DNA of 64,000 bases, taken from Propionibacteriaceae bacterium (GTDB lineage Bacteria; Actinomycetota; Actinomycetes; Propionibacteriales; Propionibacteriaceae). Below the pieces are notes generated by a model that was given only the letters and a program-made list of their open reading frames with translations, had not been told where the DNA came from and did not search any database. Each line of letters starts with the position of its first letter. Position 1 is the first letter of the stretch. The stretch spans positions 43,170-107,169 of the forward strand of contig CAJPNZ010000002.1 of assembly GCA_905372155.1 (NCBI GenBank), read 5' to 3'. Positions 63,852-64,000 of this stretch are shown one piece after another. The translations under genes were made by a program, and so were the position numbers.

Positions 63852-64000
63852 TTCCTCCCACCTCCGAACACGATCAACGCCCCGGCCAGCAGCCCCGTGG
63901 CGGCGGCGGTGACGGCGGTCACCAGTGTCGCGGCGCGGCGCACCTGCGGACCCGTGGGGCGGGGGCCGGTGCCCTCGGGGTGCGGCTGGGCGGGGAGAAC
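63848..64000 (-). CDS. cobD: Probable CobD/CbiB C-terminus (runs off the window)
   Basis: The last 50 codons of a leftward gene: HPEGTGPRPTGPQVRRAATL, then a hydrophobic helix VTAVTAAATGLLAGALIVF, ending GGGRK. The Gly/Pro spacing before an R-R-A helix and the final membrane segment match the end of adenosylcobinamide-phosphate synthase CobD/CbiB. The stop overlaps the cobQ start, and cobD-cobQ pairs are common in actinobacteria. The assignment rests on a short tail. Confidence 0.55.
   Translation of the reverse strand, partial: VLPAQPHPEGTGPRPTGPQVRRAATLVTAVTAAATGLLAGALIVFGGGRK

Noticed and set aside
1..64000. CRISPR arrays, tRNA and rRNA genes
   Set aside because: No spaced direct repeats of array type and no recognisable tRNA or rRNA sequence were seen on reading; short tRNAs could still have been missed without a scanning program.

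Overview
The window is from a high-GC actinobacterium. Its gene content (cobalamin genes with a cobalamin riboswitch, a relic of an alcohol dehydrogenase resembling the mycothiol-dependent formaldehyde dehydrogenase, tandem DUF2207 proteins, a BMP-type nucleoside uptake operon) suggests a Propionibacteriaceae member, perhaps close to Arachnia or Tessaracoccus. That placement is inference, not read from a marker gene.

Layout. 1-1520: start of a transketolase gene, a small ORF, a phosphoribosyltransferase and a GNAT acetyltransferase, all leftward. 1909-2897: a secreted Cys-containing peptide precursor with a small two-helix membrane protein and a strong hairpin terminator, probably a bacteriocin/immunity pair. 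2929-5587: a penicillin-acylase-family gene destroyed by several frameshifts. 5860-12985: a tightly coupled leftward five-gene module (SWIM zinc finger, DUF5691, MoxR-type AAA+, DUF5682, VWA). 13149-21658: an alcohol dehydrogenase relic, a Ski2-like helicase, a GNAT-NUDIX fusion, a small membrane protein, a membrane glycerophosphodiesterase and a second SF2 helicase.

21659-34974 is the accessory island. It is visibly more AT-rich than its surroundings and is bounded by a 72-bp direct repeat (two mismatches) of the 3' end of the second helicase gene. It holds a rightward siderophore/metal-type ABC importer (permease, lipoprotein, ATPase) and a leftward RiPP operon: two class I methyltransferase-fold proteins (one CmoA-like), two CydDC-like ABC half-transporters, a 29-residue precursor peptide with a His/Cys-rich C-terminus that is too short for ordinary gene calling, and a fused RRE/E1-like/YcaO cyclodehydratase. 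Two broken transposase genes sit at the right end. This is the best candidate for an undescribed system: an azoline-modified, metal-ligand-rich peptide beside a metal-type uptake system.

35060-43188: purine nucleoside phosphorylase overlapping a phosphosugar mutase, two tandem DUF2207 proteins and metG. 43221-49707, leftward: a membrane protein with its ABC ATPase, an S9 peptidase, a ThrE-type exporter, RNase H and adenosine deaminase. 49736-55433 continues leftward with cytidine deaminase, two nucleoside permeases, their ATPase and a BMP lipoprotein, so nucleoside uptake and breakdown are organised as one unit together with the phosphorylase/mutase pair. 55522-58890: an APH-like kinase, a CNNM/CBS transporter and formyltetrahydrofolate deformylase. 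58955-60682: a cobalamin riboswitch in front of a cobN gene that has lost its middle, then a DUF4143 ATPase relic. 60829-64000: a beta-propeller lipoprotein, cobQ and the tail of a probable cobD.

Relics are frequent (penicillin acylase, alcohol dehydrogenase, two transposases, cobN, DUF4143), which points to ongoing gene loss. Pure frameshifts could partly be sequencing errors, but the internal deletions in the dehydrogenase, the IS3 transposase, cobN and the DUF4143 gene cannot be. I recognised no tRNA, rRNA or CRISPR array.
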